A DNA stretch of 64,000 nucleotides from Endomychus coccineus (taxonomy: Eukaryota; Arthropoda; Insecta; Coleoptera; Endomychidae). The notes under the pieces were generated by a model. It saw only the letters and a program-made list of their open reading frames with translations. It ran no database searches and was not told where the DNA came from. Positions 1 to 11,459 of this stretch are shown one piece after another. Location of the stretch: positions 16,283,282 through 16,347,281 of the forward strand of contig OY294068.1 of the NCBI GenBank assembly GCA_958510875.1, written 5' to 3'. The position numbers were made by a program, and so were the translations under genes. Position 1 is the stretch's first letter; every line of letters starts with the position of its first letter.

Positions 1-592
1 GGATTTAAAACTGCAATCACTGGTCGGTCCGTTCGAGATATCTCAAATGGAAAATCATCCTCAGATAAGAAAAATTATTGCTGTGAACAATGTACTTGGT
101 ACAGTCCGTTGTGTTAGCACTTCGTAGATAGACTACATTCCTATTCATTCGTACGAATCAACCCACTGTTCTTTTATTCCCATTTATATTGCCAGAGTGA
201 TATAAAGCAAACGTTGGCCCTGCTATACACATTTCTGATCATTTATCTTTGAAACGTGTGCCTATATTTTGCAGACGACTCAATTCATACCACGACACGA
301 TTAAAAAACGAACGAAGAGAGTATATTATATTACAACATAACAGAATTTCATGTAATGATATATTATACATTTGGTTGCATACTATGAAACAAATGAAAC
401 GGTCGTAGTATAGATTTATATAAGAGGCAAGGTGAAAATTCCCTGAAAAATAAAACAGATGACGCCACAATCGAAAATCCCTTGTGGCATTTGTGATGTA
501 CCATGTTTAACTAGAACGCATTGAAATTTTCAGACTTTCTGGTCTGTTTTGACACCCATCGAAAGCAAGCAGCCTCGATAATTTTTGTAAAC
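1..592. other. AT-rich stretch with no recognised feature
   Basis: No reading frame here resembles a known family, and no repeat shared with the rest of the window was seen. The only longish open frame (285-470, minus) has the biased composition expected of AT-rich noncoding DNA. Confidence 0.5.
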
Positions 593-1235
593 ATGGACAA
601 AAGTGAATTTCACGTCTTGATTGGACATATCATTTCTTGCGTGGAAAAAAATCACGCAAACCAAAGCATCGCTTGTTAAACATTATCGGGACTCTTCACC
701 AACGATTGGAAAGATTCACAAGTGGTTTACTGATTTTCGTTCTGATAGTATGACCACAATGGACGCCGAACGGTTCTGGTGGTCCAATTGAGGGTATAAC
801 ACCTGAAATCGACGATAAAATCAATGGTATGATAATAGACTATCAGCGAGTTGAAGTACACGAAATTGCTGAGGGTATGGGCATCTCAACCGGACGGGTA
901 CGGAACATTTTGCATACATGATATGAAAAAGCTATCCGCCAGATGCGTGTCGTGCCGCATTTGCTCTTCTTTGACAACAACCGTGAGCGTGTGACAACTT
1001 CAAAGGAGTGTTTGGCGATGTTTAACCGAGACAAGAAGGACTTTTTGCACCGTTTCGAAACCGTGTACGAAACATGGATCCATCACAACACACCAGATAC
1101 CAAAGAACAGTCGAAACAATGTACTTGCCCTGGCGAATCGAGGCCAAAAAAGGCCAAAGTAGGTTTATCGGCCAACAAAATCATGCAGACAGTTTTTTAA
1201 GATGCACACCGTATCGTTTCACATCAATAACTTTG
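593..1235 (+). pseudogene. mariner transposase relic (Tc1/mariner superfamily), catalytically dead
   Basis: The relic starts at an ATG at 593 with MDKSEFHVLI, the usual mariner opening. It continues through the paired HTH region (DAER.., then GISTGRVRNILH near 880-915) into the first catalytic segment, ETWIHH, PDTKEQSK, PGES and PKKAK, and stops at 1198-1200 just after MQTVF. Intact mariner transposases are about 340-350 residues, so roughly the last 40 percent, with the second and third catalytic Asp, is missing. The frame is broken at least three times: a deletion or frameshift after about codon 25, a frameshift near 775, and an in-frame TGA near 919. In the known family the ETW motif is preceded by the first catalytic Asp (VDETW); here it is Tyr (VYETWIHH). 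No inverted terminal repeats were identified. The family call is confident; the exact subfamily is not. Confidence 0.9.
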
Positions 1236-2977
1236 AGGAAACATCATGTATAAATAAATAAAGGAAGTTATCATCGTTGGGTGTATGGATTGTTGTTACA
1301 AAAAACAAATTCCCAAGAAGTAACACACCATTCTCTTGAGTTGGAAATATAACATATTCTAATAAAGTATATTATTAATTTTTCTCAATGAAATTAAACA
1401 CCGTTTGAGAGTGTTTTATTCTACAAATAAAAAAGGAATCAAGTTTTGGTTCAACGTTGACACTAACAGCTAGCGAAAAATGAAGCTCTATACCCTGGTG
1501 AGAGGACGTCATAGTCATATTTAGTAATTTAGTGCATGCTATTCATTTGCACAATTTCATTGAATAAGTGCCACGCCAATAGATGTTTACTGGATAAATC
1601 ATTCGATTTTAAGCAATTGACTTGACAGTTTAGCCGTTAAGAATCTATGGTATATTGTAACTCAACTGCACAAAAGCAGAAAATGTACGTTAGCAGCCCG
1701 CGGCTCTTAGCTGCACGATCAAGCACAGTGAAGCGATGGATATCAGCTGTCCCTGTGAAACATTTCATGGTATCAATGATAACAGACAAGATTTTTGTAG
1801 TGGTACTGTAGTAAGTGTGAATTTTGTCAATTATTTTGAAATTACTACAAATTGGATACAAAATATACTGTATTATAAGTGACACTAATGCACTAAATAG
1901 CAAAGTCATGAACAATTTATGTAAACATAAGTTAAGTATCCTCATCCAGTTGATAATTCAACGCTTTCTTGGACAAAATTAAGTAGGAAGTGATTAGCGG
2001 GTCAGTGTTTTCTGGTGCTTCTGTTGAGGTGAATATTATAGTTACATTTTGAGAAAGTTATGTTAATGTGCAATTTTTAAAGGAACTATGGTGGGTGAAG
2101 CAGTGGAATGATATCTATTATTTTAATATAGTCCTGAAATAACCTGGAGGGGTATGAGTATATGAGAATTCATTTTCATTCTCAAGAAAGTTCTGTACAA
2201 GAATATTGTCAACCTGGTTACCTGACAATACTGTATAACATGCTGCTATGACGTCATTCATTTGGTATCGTGAACAGGCTTTACACTGCTGGATACTGAT
2301 ATCACGGCAGGTAGTGAATACATGCTGTCAAATTGCATATATATCTTCACTTAAAAAGCTAAACTTTTACCTGTGTTTACGATAAATTATTCCAGTTTTT
2401 TTACTTTCGGAGTAATTCATTAAGAAATTACTCTTCACAGAATTATGAACTCAGTATTGAATGAGAAAACTCATTTTCATGAATGCATACTTACCGCAAC
2501 AAAAATAAATTATTTCTACAACTTTGCTTTTCCCAGGAAACTTGAAGCATTCATGCAAAATTCAATATCTCACACAGAACGTTTACGTTTATGATGATGC
2601 ATAAAGTTCATTCTTGGGCGAACTTATATATTGTTTCGTAACAAATTGCAACTTGCGCGCCTGAACAACTTGCATAATAATTATATTCTGACTTCAGCCG
2701 TTTCAATTCAATCTTTACCATGATAGGTGTCGCTACTCTACGATTACAGAACACAGGGATGTGTTCTCCAACGAACGTCAATTGTCATGTTGTAACTTGG
2801 ACATACATTTTGCCGATACCAAATATTAGATATCCCTTTAGATGCGACGGTCGGAAAGAGAACATGGGAATAAAATGAGATAGATAACATGGCACTTGGC
2901 GTTTCTTATTCTGAATCCTGGGTGGTCGTTTATGGATGCATGAATCTAAATGTCTATATATTTAAAAGGCAAATATC
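1236..2977. other. AT-rich stretch, no gene seen
   Basis: No protein family was recognised. A minus-strand open frame at 1637-1945 (102 codons) resembles nothing known to me and lacks supporting context. The segment near 2225-2275, around CTATGACGTCATT and ATCGTGAACA, resembles one near 33445-33490 and may belong to a dispersed repeat; the match is short and imperfect. Confidence 0.4.
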
Positions 2978-3349
2978 ACTCGCTGACTGACTCACTCACC
3001 TATCACGAAATTTCCGAAACTATAAAGCGGACCGACTTGAAACTTGACAGTTATGTTCCTTATACGACGTAGGCACACGCTAAGAACGGGTTTTTCGAAA
3101 CTCAATCTCAAACTGGGTAAGAAGGATTCGACATATTGTGACGTTTTTAACAGCTGATATCATCAAGTACAATTTACATGGCAAACATATCCATAGATTA
3201 ATGGATCAATATCACAGACTGTCTATGCTACGACAAACAGATAACCCATCAACAAGACAGGTAACGTTTACATGACAGACAGTTCTTATAGTGACAGTCA
3301 CATGATGTCTGTGACAGATCATCCCATAACATAGATATCTCTGTCAATT
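2978..3349 (+). repeat. ~375-bp repeat, copy 1 of a direct pair
   Basis: The unit begins in a GACTGACTCACTCAC-like run and passes through CACGAAATTTCC, GACGTAGGCAC and CCCATCAACAAGACAGG. It ends near ATAACATAGATATC followed by CTGTCAAT. The same landmarks recur in the same order in copy 2. The opening resembles a repeat commonly seen in arthropod genomes next to Helitron/Pif1-type sequences; that link is from memory and weak. Confidence 0.75.
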
Positions 3350-3469
3350 CAAATAAACTTTCACATGACATAGATTATAATTTTACGTCTTTCCACGTCT
3401 TTAGCTTTTTCTACTCATTGGAACTATTTTTATTAAGTTCAATACTTGAGGAATGACATCCAACCACAA

Positions 3470-3852
3470 CTCACTCACTGATTTACTGACTAACTGAATC
3501 ACTAATCACGAAAACTCCAAAGCTATGAAACAGAACAACCTCAAAGTTGGCAGATATCTTGTTAAAACGACATAGGCACCCGCTAATAACGGATTTCTCG
3601 AAATTCAATTTCAAACGGGGCAGAAGGAATTCGATATATTTTGACGTTTTTGACTGCTCATTACAATCACGTAATTTACCTGACAGACATCAATTTATAG
3701 ATTACTTTTACAGTTCCGACTGTCTATGGTATGACAGAAGACACGTAACCCATCAACAAGACAGGTAACATTTACATGAATGACATCTGATACAGTGACA
3801 GTCACATAATGTCAGTGACAGACCATTCCATAACATAGATCTCCCTGTCAAT
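3470..3852 (+). repeat. ~375-bp repeat, copy 2 of a direct pair
   Basis: This copy aligns over its whole length with 2978-3349, with the offset rising from about 490 to about 500 bp, and is clearly diverged (roughly 75-80 percent by eye). About 120 bp of unrelated sequence separates the two. The LINE relic begins within about 50 bp of its end. The open frame at 3547-3768 lies inside the repeat and is not considered a gene. Confidence 0.75.
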
Positions 3853-3898
3853 ATCCAAGGTCAGTCGGGCTTACATCTGAAACCGAGGATTTACCGCA

Positions 3899-4510
3899 GC
3901 TTGCCAAGATGGCATTTTCAATACCTTGGTCAATCGCCACAACGTGATGGGTGTGCAGGTTCCTGATGTCCTCTGCATATTCCACCTGCTGTCGGCATGT
4001 CCGTCAAAAGCGGCCTAGGCGTACATCCATCGCCATAATGCGGCCCTACGGGTGCTGTATTACCCTCTGAGGCACATGTACGGAATAGACCAAGAGCCGG
4101 TGCTACTTTACATGCCAGGAGATATTGCGTCCGTTGGCGGAAACGAAAAATGCCAGATGTACTGAAAGTATCCGTTTCCGACCGTCAGGTCCATACAAGC
4201 AAATAGGTCTGACGTTGTCCTCCTCGATACGCAAACAAAACCTGTGTATGTCATCGAATTTTCTGCTCCGGCAGAGAAGAACAGTCTTGGAGGAGGAGAA
4301 ACGGACAAAGTATCAAGATCTCCTGTTCGAGCTCCGCACGTTGTACCCAGGCCACAAGGTTGTGGTTCTGATTATCGGTGTTTTAGGCGGAATTCGGTCT
4401 TCACTGTGTTCCAACTTGAATATCATTCCGGCCTGCAAGAACTCTGCACACATCTTGATAGACAGGATGCAGAAGACTGTCATTCTGGGTTCAATGAAGC
4501 CACCATAGAG
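3899..4510 (+). pseudogene. 3' end of an RLE-type LINE (R2/R4/NeSL-like): zinc-knuckle linker plus restriction-like endonuclease domain
   Basis: Starting at 3899, one frame reads the linker found downstream of the reverse transcriptase in endonuclease-type LINEs (DGIFNTLV, GVQVPDVLC, then HLLSACP, the His-Cys half of the CCHC knuckle). It continues through YIHRHNAALRVLYYPLRH and GDIASV to SDVVLLDTQTKP and VYVIEFSAPAEKN, which fits the D...E-x-S core of the PD-(D/E)XK-like endonuclease. The frame is broken by TAG at 4016 and TGA at 4163, both in positions where relatives usually have Trp. Near 4300 a frameshift moves the reading to the frame carrying KYQDLLFELRTLYPGHKV and IGVLGGI. The protein tail (MQKTVILGS) ends at 4509. 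No reverse transcriptase precedes it, so this is a 5'-truncated copy. Such LINEs insert by target-primed reverse transcription using this endonuclease. Confidence 0.8.
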
Positions 4511-5519
4511 TTCGAGAATAGAGTACTTGAAGGTAGATATTTTTTGACTCCGTCTAAGGGATTCAACTCGCGGCTTCCTCTTTCTACTCATTTCCGATAT
4601 GCCCCGCCCACTTATGTTCCATTTTATACAATTAGAAAGAGATAGATTCTCTTCAAAATTCTTGGATGGGGTCTTTTGTGAAATATTGCGCTTATGGAAG
4701 TCATGAACTCTATTCTTCATCACTACCGACCGCTGGGGTGGAGTAGCTTCAGTTAACGGATTTGATTTTCTGGCGCGATTGCTCCGATGTCGTCGTAGAT
4801 CGCAGCAGCTGAGCATGTATTTATGTGAAAAAAAGTATTTATTTATATATTTCTTCCTGTTTTATTTTCTTGAACCATTTGTAGATGTGATTTAAACGAA
4901 AATGGTTGGAATTTCAGATCAGTGAAGATTAGAATAAATACAATTAACTTCAATTATACGCTCATAACGTACATTCAGAACTTGGTGGAGGAATAATACA
5001 ACGTGAATTTGAAAATTTGTAGTGGAACAATTGTTTGAATGCTGTGATATTTCCCAACAATTGGATAACGATGATCGATTTTCATTTTGAATAATAATAA
5101 TCCTGTCAGTGTAACAAAGCAAAGAAACTTCGCCGTCGCGTAAGTTCTCTCAGGCGTAGCTGGAAATGCTAATGTATCGTGTAGGAAGCACACGAACACA
5201 ATTTTCCAACTATTCCTATGCCATTAGCTCACAAAAGCATCCGTGTGTAATAAATAGGGATACCAGAGAAAGCATCGAATAGTCGTGCACTATTTATATG
5301 ATCCTTTTAGGCTGACTCCATGTGAAATTATTGTTTGGTGAAACGATAAATAGTTTAGGAAGTTTCCAAACTATATTTCTACAAGAATACCTTCCATATG
5401 CATGCGATTTCTAGAATATGCACGAAAAAAGTTTACACATAAAAGAATTAGGCACTATTCTATCCAAAATTGAATAGCATTTGCCATTACGTGATGGAGA
5501 AGAGCCATTATAAACTTAA
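4511..5519. other. LINE 3' flank and unassigned AT-rich sequence
   Basis: 4511-4816 may be LINE 3' untranslated sequence or an adjacent relic. A 167-codon minus-strand frame covers 4313-4816, but its first third is antisense to the LINE tail and the rest resembles no family known to me. From 4820 on, nothing was recognised. Confidence 0.35.
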
Positions 5520-6990
5520 ATAAAATAATTATTAAATATTCGATTTTCACTAATTCAATAGAAACATTATCTGAATCTGATTGATTTTACTAACACCGTA
5601 GTTTCCTCAAGCAGATATTACAAAATACTAACTCTTACAACAAAGTAGCTAAACTGATGTATAACATTATTGATAATTTTAGTATTGATGTTGAGTAGAA
5701 TTTGATTTAATTTGGATTTAACCCATCAAGAGATAAATCTATAAACTGGTAACATTAAATTTTCCATAATTAAATCTTCTGCAGACGTGTTTTATATGTT
5801 CTTTCTGTTTGACCAATCTATATCTGGGACAAGATTTACATGCCAGCTTATGAAGCCCACATTTGTTTTCATCGGATGATTTATTAAAACCAAATCAGTT
5901 GGTTCTGAAGAGAATTGACAATTTGAAACAGTTTTCTTCTTCCTTTAGAACATAATATTAACGTAGTGCTGTCTATCGGATAATGTCAAAAGTAAATCAC
6001 TAGATTTGGGGAGAATTCATAATTTGAAACAGTTTTAAAGTTGAATAGAACAACTATTGAAAAAATCGATTGTAGAAGCTGTTACTTTAGGGTAATTCAT
6101 TACTAGGATTAAATGAAAAAAAATACAGTTTGATTTTCACTAATTTAATAAATAAATGTGACTAAGTTCCGCTAATACTGTAGCTTCTTCAAACAGATAT
6201 TAGAAAGTAATTACTGCCAGTACTTTGTGATATTGAAGAAGCGAAACTTGTCACATTTATTTATTTATTAGTACAATATAACATTCAATACTTATTATTT
6301 TATTTACGTTTAGAATGGATTTTCATCACTTAATGGCTGATTCTATTCAATTTATGAAACAGTTATTTTCTTCGTTTTATACATGGATGAACATGGTTTA
6401 TAGCGTGGTGTCATTTATGCAAAAATATAAAAACTGAATCAGTAAGTTTGCGGAGAATTGATAATTAGACACAGTTTCCTTCTTCTTTTAAAACATAGTG
6501 TACACCGTAGTGTCATCTATCGGATAATATCAAAACTGAATGAGTGGGTCTTGGAGAGAATTGATAATTTGAAACAGTTTTCCCCTTCTTAGTTCTTTTA
6601 GAACGTATTGTATACCGTAGTCCATATATAAATCAATAGGTTTGGAGAGAAATGATAATTTTACCCAATTTACTTTTAGAATATATTGTATACCGTAGTG
6701 TTATCTAACGAAGATAATATCTACACTAAATCAGTAGGTTTGGAGAGAATTGATAATTTGAAACAGTTTCCTTCTTTTAGAACATAGTGTAACGTGTGGT
6801 GTCGTCTATTGGATAAAATCGAAACTATATCAGTAGGATTGGAGATACCTGATAATTTGAAACAGTTTTCTTCTATTTTTAAAACGTAGTGTTATCCTCA
6901 GACTAATATAATAATGGTCTGAGGTGTCATCCATCCCTGGTAATATCTAAACTAAGCCAGTAAGTTTGGAGAGAAATGCTAATTTGAAAC
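5520..6990 (+). repeat. satellite-like tandem repeat, unit ~95-105 bp, with an inserted duplicated segment
   Basis: At least eight diverged units are visible between 5893 and 6990. Each contains TTTGGAGAGAATTGATAATT, GAAACAGTTTTC, TTTTAGAACATAGTG, CCGTAGTGTCATCTATCGG and TAATATC in order; well-aligned units start near 6441, 6543, 6640, 6735 and 6834. The array is interrupted at about 6060-6330 by a segment repeating 5520-5640 (CACTAATT, ACCGTAGTTTCC, CAGATATTA) that also holds a short inverted repeat (6148-6172 against 6240-6268). Stray units recur at 8735-8870 and 24770-24840, so the repeat is dispersed as well as tandem. Confidence 0.8.
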
Positions 6991-7014
6991 CTACACCTTC
7001 CGAAAAGCAAAATT

Positions 7015-7676
7015 TCCAAAAAGTTGGAACAATCAATAAAATTTGTTCAGTTGAATCTCAGAAGAACCGATTCAAATTTTAAGTGCTATTCATCTATAAC
7101 ATGAATTTATTCGGGTCATTGTATATTGGATGCGCAGAATTTAGGGTCCTGACACTATGTAACTTGGTTCATGACGGTCTGAGGTTAAAACTAACGCAAG
7201 AATCGAAATTTTCACATTCGAAAACATACTATATCGATATTCTATTAGAATCGGTGAGATAGACCAAAATCAATTTTTTTCCATACCTACTACGCTTATG
7301 AAATATTGCAAAAATCGAAAATTCCAAAAAGGTGTTATTATCATTGAAATTTATTCAGTTGAATCTGAGAAGCACACCGATTCCAATTTTAAGTGCATTG
7401 TCCTTCTAGAACATCATTTTAATAGAGTCATTGTGTATGGGAGGTCCTGACACTCTGTAGCCTGGTTAATAAAGGTCTGAGGTTAAAATTAACGCAAGGA
7501 TCGAATTTTTTACATCCGAATACGTACTATATCGGTACTCCAATTTTAAGTGCGTTATCCATTTAGAAGATGATTTTAATAGGGTCGTTGTGTTTGGGAT
7601 GAGCAAAATTTAGGGTCCTGATACACTGTAACTTGGTTAAAGAAGGTAACTTCGAAAACGTACTATATCGGTTTTT
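7015..7676 (+). repeat. second tandem repeat, unit ~230-300 bp, three copies
   Basis: Copies start near 7015, 7310 and 7543 (the last truncated at its left end). Shared landmarks are TTCAGTTGAATCT, CAATTTTAAGTGC, AGGGTCCTGA, TAACTTGGTT, GGTCTGAGGTTAAAA and CGTACTATATCGG. A fourth partial copy lies at 8628-8715. No coding potential is seen. Confidence 0.75.
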
Positions 7677-8627
7677 CCCTTATGACATTTTTCCTAAAAA
7701 GTCGTCCATTTCCCGACATTTTCTAAACAGAGAAGCATCTAGACAGTTTTAAGTTTTCTCTCCTAAATTCCATTATGGTACTGTAGTCTAGGTTTTTTGT
7801 ATCCTTTCTACTTTTTCGGCGCTGACCGACTCATAGTGACCCCTTTTTCAAAAATATATATACTCCCAAAAAAAATACTCGCTAAAAGGAACGTGTTCAG
7901 GAAATTTCATAAAAATTTTTTCGACAGCTATCGTGTTTCGAAGCAAAATTTTGAGAATAATTGCACATGACCGTCGGCTGTCCCCAAGTATTGACTAACA
8001 ACGTTCCAGATGAAACAATTTCCGCTCCAAACCATTTTCAAGAAAAAATGATTAAATTTTAGGAACACGGCAACGGAACCGCGGCGAACCCGCGTTTGTT
8101 TACATGTTATTGGTTCATTTTCATTTTCGAATTTATTATTTCATTGGTTGGTGTCTCATCTACTAATATTCCCTCAGGCAATGGTATATGTGGCATTGGG
8201 TTGTTTTAGTGGAACTTATCCACTCAGGTAGATGGCGCTAGATGCTCTGGTCGCTCTACCATTTTTATCGAGATATCGACTGGTAGCATTGTAGCTTACT
8301 CGTTCCACTGATGATCTGGAGAGAGCGAAACCGCTGTCCGGGAGTAATACCTGCAAGGTTACTGGTCGATGTAGAGAAATCAAATTATCTTTATAGTAGT
8401 TTCTATTTGATACATTATAATTTGTATACTATTTATGCTTGAATTGTGTTTGGTTTTCAGAGTTTGAGTGTTTGGGCTAACGAAATAATAAAGTTATTTT
8501 AAGAATGTGGAGTATGGGCGATTTTTGCTTGGCCTCGTTGAATTTAATCGAGTAAATCGGTTGAGGAATAATGAAATAACACATTATTTCGTCTGTTACA
8601 GGTCAGAGAAGAAGACATCAACAACTA
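7677..8627. other. probable dispersed repeat followed by unassigned DNA
   Basis: 7690-8060 (CATTTTTCCTAAAAAGTCG, GACTCATAGTGACCCC and following) has the look of a dispersed insect repeat, though no second copy is in the window. 8060-8420 is more GC-rich than its surroundings and could be a regulatory or LTR-like segment; I see no diagnostic motif. Confidence 0.3.
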
Positions 8628-8870
8628 TTGCAAAAATCGAAAATTCTAAGAAAGTGGGCTTATCATTGAAATTTGTTCAGTTGAATCTAAGAAGAACACC
8701 CCAATTTCAAGTGTAACGATGTTAATGAAGGGGAGAGATCTGAAATTGACAGTTTTTTCTACTTTTAGAACATAGTGTATACCGTAATGCCATCTATCGG
8801 ATAATAGCATAACGAAATCGGAAGGTTTAGAGAGGACTGATGATGTGGAAGGGTTTCCTCCTTTTTCATA
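8628..8870 (+). repeat. composite copy joining the two tandem repeat families
   Basis: 8628-8715 matches the start of the ~240-bp unit (TTCAGTTGAATCTAAGAAGA) and 8735-8870 matches the ~100-bp unit (TTTTAGAACATAGTGTATAC, CATCTATCGGATAAT). The two families adjoin again here, in reversed order relative to 5.9-7.7 kb, so they are probably parts of one larger repeat. The open frames at 8507-8716 and 8646-8918 fall inside it and are discounted. Confidence 0.65.
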
Positions 8871-9719
8871 ACGGCAATATGTAGTTTCGTGATTTGCGTA
8901 TATACACAATTTTTTCAATGGTATGGATATGGATTGTAGTGAAATTTAAAAAGGTGAAAACGGTATTGATTCAGCAGGTCCCTATCTGGGATCCTGAATT
9001 ATTCTGAGGATGTAAGTTCTAATCAATATTGTCACGGAAGATATTATAAAGCAACGTGATTATACTCCACATTCAGATTTGATTCTGTACGATTTCATGC
9101 AAAAAACGAATATAACGTTCGTCCACTATAAACTTCCGAACCTTTTGTCATGGAGAGTGTAATAATAGTGTCTGCATCATCCGATTGAAGTGCGGTCGCT
9201 GGGTGGCTTCTGAGAGAATATAATAAAGGGATCCGAAATCAGTCAAACGATAAGGATAATAAAGGAGGTTAGCGGATAATAGAGCGGAGAGCCGAGGTCT
9301 TGTTCAAAATTAAAGAAGCCGTAAACTTAATACTATGCATAGCGGTCGGTCTGAGGACGTAAAAACTCAAATTACAGGACACCTTTACTACTGGTTTTAG
9401 TATCCCAAGCTACGGCAGCCTGGCAGATCGTAAAACTCCACCAGGCTCGTCCTTAGCTGGAACGGATTTCGCATTACGGTAGCCCGCACAACAAATGCTC
9501 AGATGTATCATTTTATAGTACATCTGCAACATCGAAATTGCGATATTCACTGAAAAGAGTCCAAAATGACACGCTGTTTATTTTACTTTTTTACCGTCGG
9601 CAAAGATTTCAAATAGGACACTTTCTTTTATTCCTTAAATCCGTAGGCGAATGCGCGTTTTAATAAATAGTCGGTTCGAGAATTGTGTACTCTAAGTGGG
9701 AAGTCTAATAGCTGAGCCT
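8871..9719. other. no recognised feature
   Basis: Neither strand shows a recognisable protein, RNA gene or internally repeated unit. 9240-9500 is somewhat GC-richer than the flanks, without an identifiable signal. Confidence 0.4.
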
Positions 9720-9744
9720 TTCAATTTCATTGTACAGTAAAGAA

Positions 9745-10066
9745 GATTTATCTTTTGTTAATTTAATCATTTAATTCATTTCTATTACGTTCTCGTTACC
9801 AGATACGTTTGAAATGGGCGTAGAATATGTATTTACATAAAATCTTCAAGTGCTCGACGAGGATTCCCAGTAAAACTTATTTATTGGCTGTAAGAATAAT
9901 ACGTCTTGCCATCAAAAGTACAGTTATTAAAGATAATATACCATCTGTTAATTCAATCAGTTGAGGTGAAGAATATAGATTTTGTATAAACCCTTAAGTG
10001 TCTCCGTAGAATTAGCCGTAACTTGTTATTGGATGTAAGAATAATACGTCTAGGTATCAAAAGTCT
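9745..10066 (+). repeat. tandem duplication, unit ~150 bp, two diverged copies
   Basis: Both copies carry CTGTTAATT/TTGTTAATT, AATCA, TAAGTG/CAAGTG, TTATTGG, TGTAAGAATAATACGTCT and ATCAAAAGT in the same order. Copy 1 ends near 9921 and copy 2 near 10066. Confidence 0.65.
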
Positions 10067-10085
10067 TAAAGTGTATAGTGTATAC

Positions 10086-10200
10086 CAGGGATCTCCAAAC
10101 ATTCCAGCCTTGGGACCATACAGTTTACTCTAGTGAGTTGCAAGAGCCATGACCGTTTTAATTTTCCTGCTATTATCTATAGTTTCTAGACTAGTCGTCG
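10086..10200. repeat. possible non-autonomous hAT end
   Basis: 10086 begins CAGGGATCTCCAAACATT, which resembles the CAGGGGTnnnCAAACTT ends of hAT elements in many animals. No matching inverted end was found downstream, so this is a weak, single-motif call. Confidence 0.3.
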
Positions 10201-10259
10201 AGTTTGCTAGTTCAATTATTATTGTGTACTAGCTGTACTTCATTAATACGACCGTGACA

Positions 10260-10500
10260 ATTGATGACACCTGGTGGTAGTACCCTTTATCGCTAACAGA
10301 TAGCGCTAGTAGTACTTTCGAAAGTGCAGTAACAATCAAACAATGGCGAATAATCTCGTTGTTCTGGTGAGTTCCACTCACTCATAGATGGCAATTATTG
10401 GAGTATAAATAGGTGAGCGGCGCGTCCGCGAGTCAGTTAGACTAGGGAAGGCCAAGGAAGCGAAAGTGTCTGTTGTGAAATAAAGTATTGCGTAACAAAT
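10260..10500 (+). promoter_or_regulatory. LTR-like promoter and poly(A) signal pair
   Basis: A TATAAATA box at 10404-10411 is followed ~70 bp later by AATAAA at 10479-10484, inside a GC-richer block (GAGCGGCGCGTCCGCGAG) that contrasts with its flanks. This spacing is typical of the U3-R-U5 of an LTR retrotransposon. No tRNA-primer site, second LTR or clear TG...CA boundary was identified, so a solo LTR or a promoter of unknown origin are both possible. Confidence 0.35.
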
Positions 10501-11459
10501 GGTCCATGATGAATCGGTTACTAGGCAAGTTACTAGGCAACAAATGCAATATGAATCATATAGAGTCAGATCCGGTTACAGAGGAATTATATATTAATTC
10601 TATTGGTTCGCTATGCAATATGCTGTTCTGTGCAAAATGTAGCTGTTTATGATTCAATTCAAGATTGTGTAATATGGACATGTTTCGTAGTATTCTTAGT
10701 AAAAGAATATTATGGTATTGGCACCGCCAGCTCAGGGTCTTTTGGCTCAATTGGCGTATTGGTATTTATAAATTTTATATCGTTCTATCTCATCCAAAAA
10801 AAAGCAATTGCCAAGTAGACAGGATACGTGGCGTCAACTTTCAGCACGTACTTTGAACTCACGTAGTAGAACAGTGACGTAAATACAAGTTTTGGCTTGT
10901 TACGAATGAATTCACAATTTCTTTCTAGCCTTTGGTTTATAAGTACGGCTTTTTGATCGGGAATGAACCTATACTAAATAAATATTGTATTGGCAACTTC
11001 GATGTCCGATATGAGGTAATAATGTAAGTACGTGAAAGGCTACACAAATCGATCCCAATTCTTGTCATCTTGTCATCCATCATTACATTACTAGATTATA
11101 ACAGACATGTAGCATGACGTATTTGGTTGTAATAAGGCTGATCCGTACATGATCGCCCTCACGTGACTAATTCACGAATGTGTTGAATTATTGGATGTTT
11201 ACTCGTAACTCTATTCAATATGGTTGACAAAGCAAGCGATAATGTATTGCTGTCTACATCAACCAAAACATATTGGTTTGAGAGCCAATTCTATATTTAG
11301 GTTGTTAAAATTTTACAGCAGTTCAATGACCAACTGACAAGACATTGTAATTCATATTGCCATTTACATCTAGAAAAAGTTGTATCTTTTGTTTTTGTAT
11401 TATACGGATTTTCATCGTGCCAATTGTGATACATTTGCCGTAATCAAAAGTTATAGACT
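10501..11459. other. no recognised feature
   Basis: Short overlapping frames around 10556-10856 have no family resemblance. The rest is AT-rich DNA without visible repeats up to the boundary of PLE A. Confidence 0.4.

Noticed and set aside
1637..1945. 102-codon minus-strand frame with hydrophobic stretches
   Set aside because: No family resemblance and no promoter or splice support; length is plausible by chance in 64 kb of sequence.
4313..4816. 167-codon minus-strand frame as a gene
   Set aside because: Its C-terminal half is antisense to the clear LINE endonuclease reading on the plus strand.
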